A program made the translations under genes and the position numbers. The notes beneath the pieces were generated by a model. The model was not told where the DNA came from. It saw nothing but the letters and a program-made list of their open reading frames with translations, and searched no databases. This document shows positions 62,338 through 64,000 of a DNA stretch of 64,000 nt, one piece after another. Source of the DNA: Labilibaculum sp. K2S (lineage in GTDB: Bacteria > Bacteroidota > Bacteroidia > Bacteroidales > Marinifilaceae); the NCBI RefSeq assembly GCF_030372765.1, contig NZ_JAUCMW010000014.1, positions 1 through 64,000 of the forward strand, read 5' to 3'. The first letter of the stretch is position 1, and each line of letters begins with the position of its first letter.

Positions 62338-64000
62338 ATGAATCGTAACTATTTATTTTGGCTACTATGTTGTTTCGTTCTTGTCTCGTGCACAACACAA
62401 CCGCAAACAGCTGTAAAAGAGCTGAAGATTAGTCGTGTAGAAAGCATGCCTAATCAGCCGCAACCATATAAAATGCTGGATTGGCATGAAAAGGCAGTGA
62501 ATTTCGACGAAGCAATATTCGATTTTGATGCCACAGGCGAATTCCGACCTTTTATTTGGTTGGATAATGCAAAAAGAAATCTTCCACAGACAACATTTGG
62601 TTTGTACACTGTTATAGGTGATGTGAGACAAGGACCAGATAAAAATAAGGGTGAATTTCACGAAGCAATCAATTCATTGGGCGCTTTGATGAGTGCCGGA
62701 TTAGTGGGAATTGACAAGCGGGATCAGAAGGGATACAATTTTGTAAAAATGGTGCAGAACTATTTCAACACCGATAATGGTTGGAATATCATGATGAACA
62801 ATACTTGTCCGGAAGTTGCACTTTTGGGTGGAGGATATGGTCGCGACTGGTGGTATGATGTTTTTCCAAATGTTCTGTATTATGCCGTTTCGGAATTACA
62901 GCCAAATGTAGAAGGAGCAGACGCGATTCAGAAAACCATTGCCGAGCAGTTCTTTAAGGCCGATTCTACCCTGAATGGCAATTACGATTATTCCTATTTC
63001 GACTATGCCGAGATGAAAGGGAAACGAAATCAGATTCCTTACCAGCAGGATGCTGCAGCAGGGCATGCTTATGTGCTTTACTCGGCTTATCAAAAATTTG
63101 GAGATCCCCGTTATCTGGAAGGTGCAAAATCGGCAATTGAGGCCTTGTTGAGCCAAAAAGAAAGTCGGTTTTATGAAGTGCTAATGCCTTTTGGAGCCTA
63201 TGTGGCAGCCCGCTTAAATGCGGAACAGGGAACAAATTACGATGTTTCGAAAATACTTGATTGGACCTTTGAAGGATGCACTGCAAAAAATGGCCGCACT
63301 GGTTGGGGAATTATTGCAGATCGCTGGGGAGACTATGATGTTTCGGGCATACAGGGAAGCCTGACTCAGGATGGTGGCTACGGTTTTTTAATGAACACCT
63401 TCGACATGGCCTGGCCACTGATACCAATGGTTCGATACGATCAAGAATATGCCCGGTCCATTGGGAAATGGATGCTGAATGCAGCAAATTCCTCTCGTTT
63501 GTTCTATCCTTACGAAATTCCGGATGGAAATCAGTATTTGCCTGAAAATAAAAGCATAACCCGTAATGTAATCGCCTACGAGGGATTAAAGAAGGTTGAT
63601 GCTTATAACACCGAGGAGTTTAAAGGAGTTTCGCCGGTTGCATTGGGCGATGGACCAAATTGGGTGGTTAGTCAGCCAAAACTATCCATGTTTAGTATTT
63701 ACGGATCGGCACATGCCGGAATCTTTGGTTCTATTATCAGGAAAACAAATGTGGAGAAGATTCTGCAATTGGACTGTCTTGCGACTGATTTCTATAAAAA
63801 AGAATCCTATCCTACTTATTTATACTTCAATCCTTACGATGAGGTGAAGCAAATCGACTATTCTTCAGAACAAGGAGTTGATTTGTATGATATTGTTTCC
63901 GGGAGGCTTGTTGCGGAAAAGATTTTTGGCAAAGGAAGCTTTTCAATTGAAGGAAACAAAGCGATGGTAGTGGTTGAAATTCCTGCCGGATCAAAAGTAG
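62338..64000 (+). CDS. lipoprotein with (alpha/alpha)-barrel-like fold, incomplete at window end
   Basis: The frame is open from the ATG at 62338 to the end of the window (554 codons, no stop), so the protein is partial. The lipobox is CFVLVSC (Cys18). Helical-repeat blocks GWNIMMNNTCPEVALLGGGYGRDWWYDVFPNVLYYAVSELQ, QQDAAAGHAYVLYSAYQKFGDPRYLEGAKSAIEALL and GYGFLMNTFDMAWPLIPMVRYD suggest an (alpha/alpha)6 toroid, as in many glycosidases and lyases. It may be an outer-membrane-facing enzyme of the mannoside cluster (inference). Family not identified. Confidence 0.6.
   Translation, partial: MNRNYLFWLLCCFVLVSCTTQPQTAVKELKISRVESMPNQPQPYKMLDWHEKAVNFDEAIFDFDATGEFRPFIWLDNAKRNLPQTTFGLYTVIGDVRQGPDKNKGEFHEAINSLGALMSAGLVGIDKRDQKGYNFVKMVQNYFNTDNGWNIMMNNTCPEVALLGGGYGRDWWYDVFPNVLYYAVSELQPNVEGADAIQKTIAEQFFKADSTLNGNYDYSYFDYAEMKGKRNQIPYQQDAAAGHAYVLYSAYQKFGDPRYLEGAKSAIEALLSQKESRFYEVLMPFGAYVAARLNAEQGTNYDVSKILDWTFEGCTAKNGRTGWGIIADRWGDYDVSGIQGSLTQDGGYGFLMNTFDMAWPLIPMVRYDQEYARSIGKWMLNAANSSRLFYPYEIPDGNQYLPENKSITRNVIAYEGLKKVDAYNTEEFKGVSPVALGDGPNWVVSQPKLSMFSIYGSAHAGIFGSIIRKTNVEKILQLDCLATDFYKKESYPTYLYFNPYDEVKQIDYSSEQGVDLYDIVSGRLVAEKIFGKGSFSIEGNKAMVVVEIPAGSKV

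Overview
The window reads as a chromosome segment of a low-GC Bacteroidota bacterium, most likely a marine or anaerobic member of the Bacteroidales/Marinilabiliales. The signs are Bacteroidota-specific families (DUF4402, DUF5723, DUF4834, DUF3098, YfhO), promoters of the CTTG/TTTG-N18/19-TAnnTTTG type, many lipoproteins with an acidic stretch after the lipobox cysteine, and a single-chain alpha2-type glycyl-tRNA synthetase. The genus is inference.

Layout. 1-6.4 kb: a chaperone-usher type fimbrial operon (DUF4402 pilin, PapD-like chaperone, second DUF4402 subunit, usher with two C-terminal SPOR domains). 6.9-7.3 kb: SpoIIAA-like protein, then a 41-42 bp tandem repeat array. 7.9-12.8 kb: GH130 plus two GT4 glycosyltransferases (one fused to a second domain), a probable intracellular glycan cluster. 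13-14.7 kb: AlkX/YcaQ-like DNA glycosylase and a Cys-rich small protein. 15.2-19.1 kb: GNAT, M20 amidohydrolase, alanine racemase and an ornithine-racemase-like protein. 19.3-23.8 kb: MarR regulator, a class I isoprenoid-synthase-like protein, D-2-hydroxyacid dehydrogenase, a secreted protein and a globin. 23.9-27.9 kb: housekeeping block queA, truB, uppP, DUF3098, ftsX. 28.1-35.1 kb: flippase, TagD-like cytidylyltransferase, two CDP-glycerol glycerophosphotransferase-like proteins and YfhO, a teichoic-acid-like surface polymer cluster. 35.6-49.1 kb: Ntn hydrolase, glycyl-tRNA synthetase, DUF4834, a DUF5723/lipoprotein pair, a large DUF3352-like protein, an ALDH7-like dehydrogenase and a dihydroorotate-dehydrogenase-like protein. 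49.5-51.3 kb: tRNA-Leu(CAA) and a HipBA pair. 51.5-59 kb: an accessory island of lipoproteins with two cysteine peptidases (clostripain-type and papain-like), four tandem paralogous lipoproteins, a peptidase remnant, an outer-membrane barrel and a lipoprotein with a cationic amphipathic tail. 59.8-64 kb: GH130 phosphorylase, MFS transporter and a lipoprotein that runs off the end of the window.

Three signals stand out. (1) A roughly 70-80 nt structured leader occurs four times (21291, 47769, 47967, 62246). It always has the same orientation relative to a start codon and always ends 28-29 nt before the ATG. This looks like an undescribed cis-regulatory RNA or mobile 5' leader. (2) The chaperone-usher operon with a peptidoglycan-binding (SPOR) usher is unusual in this phylum. 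(3) The peptidase/lipoprotein island has tandem paralogs and an orphan peptidase 3' end, an architecture like effector-immunity or enzyme-inhibitor loci. In addition, four unrelated degenerate tandem arrays (unit 41-42, 24, about 23 and about 21 bp) sit in intergenic gaps.
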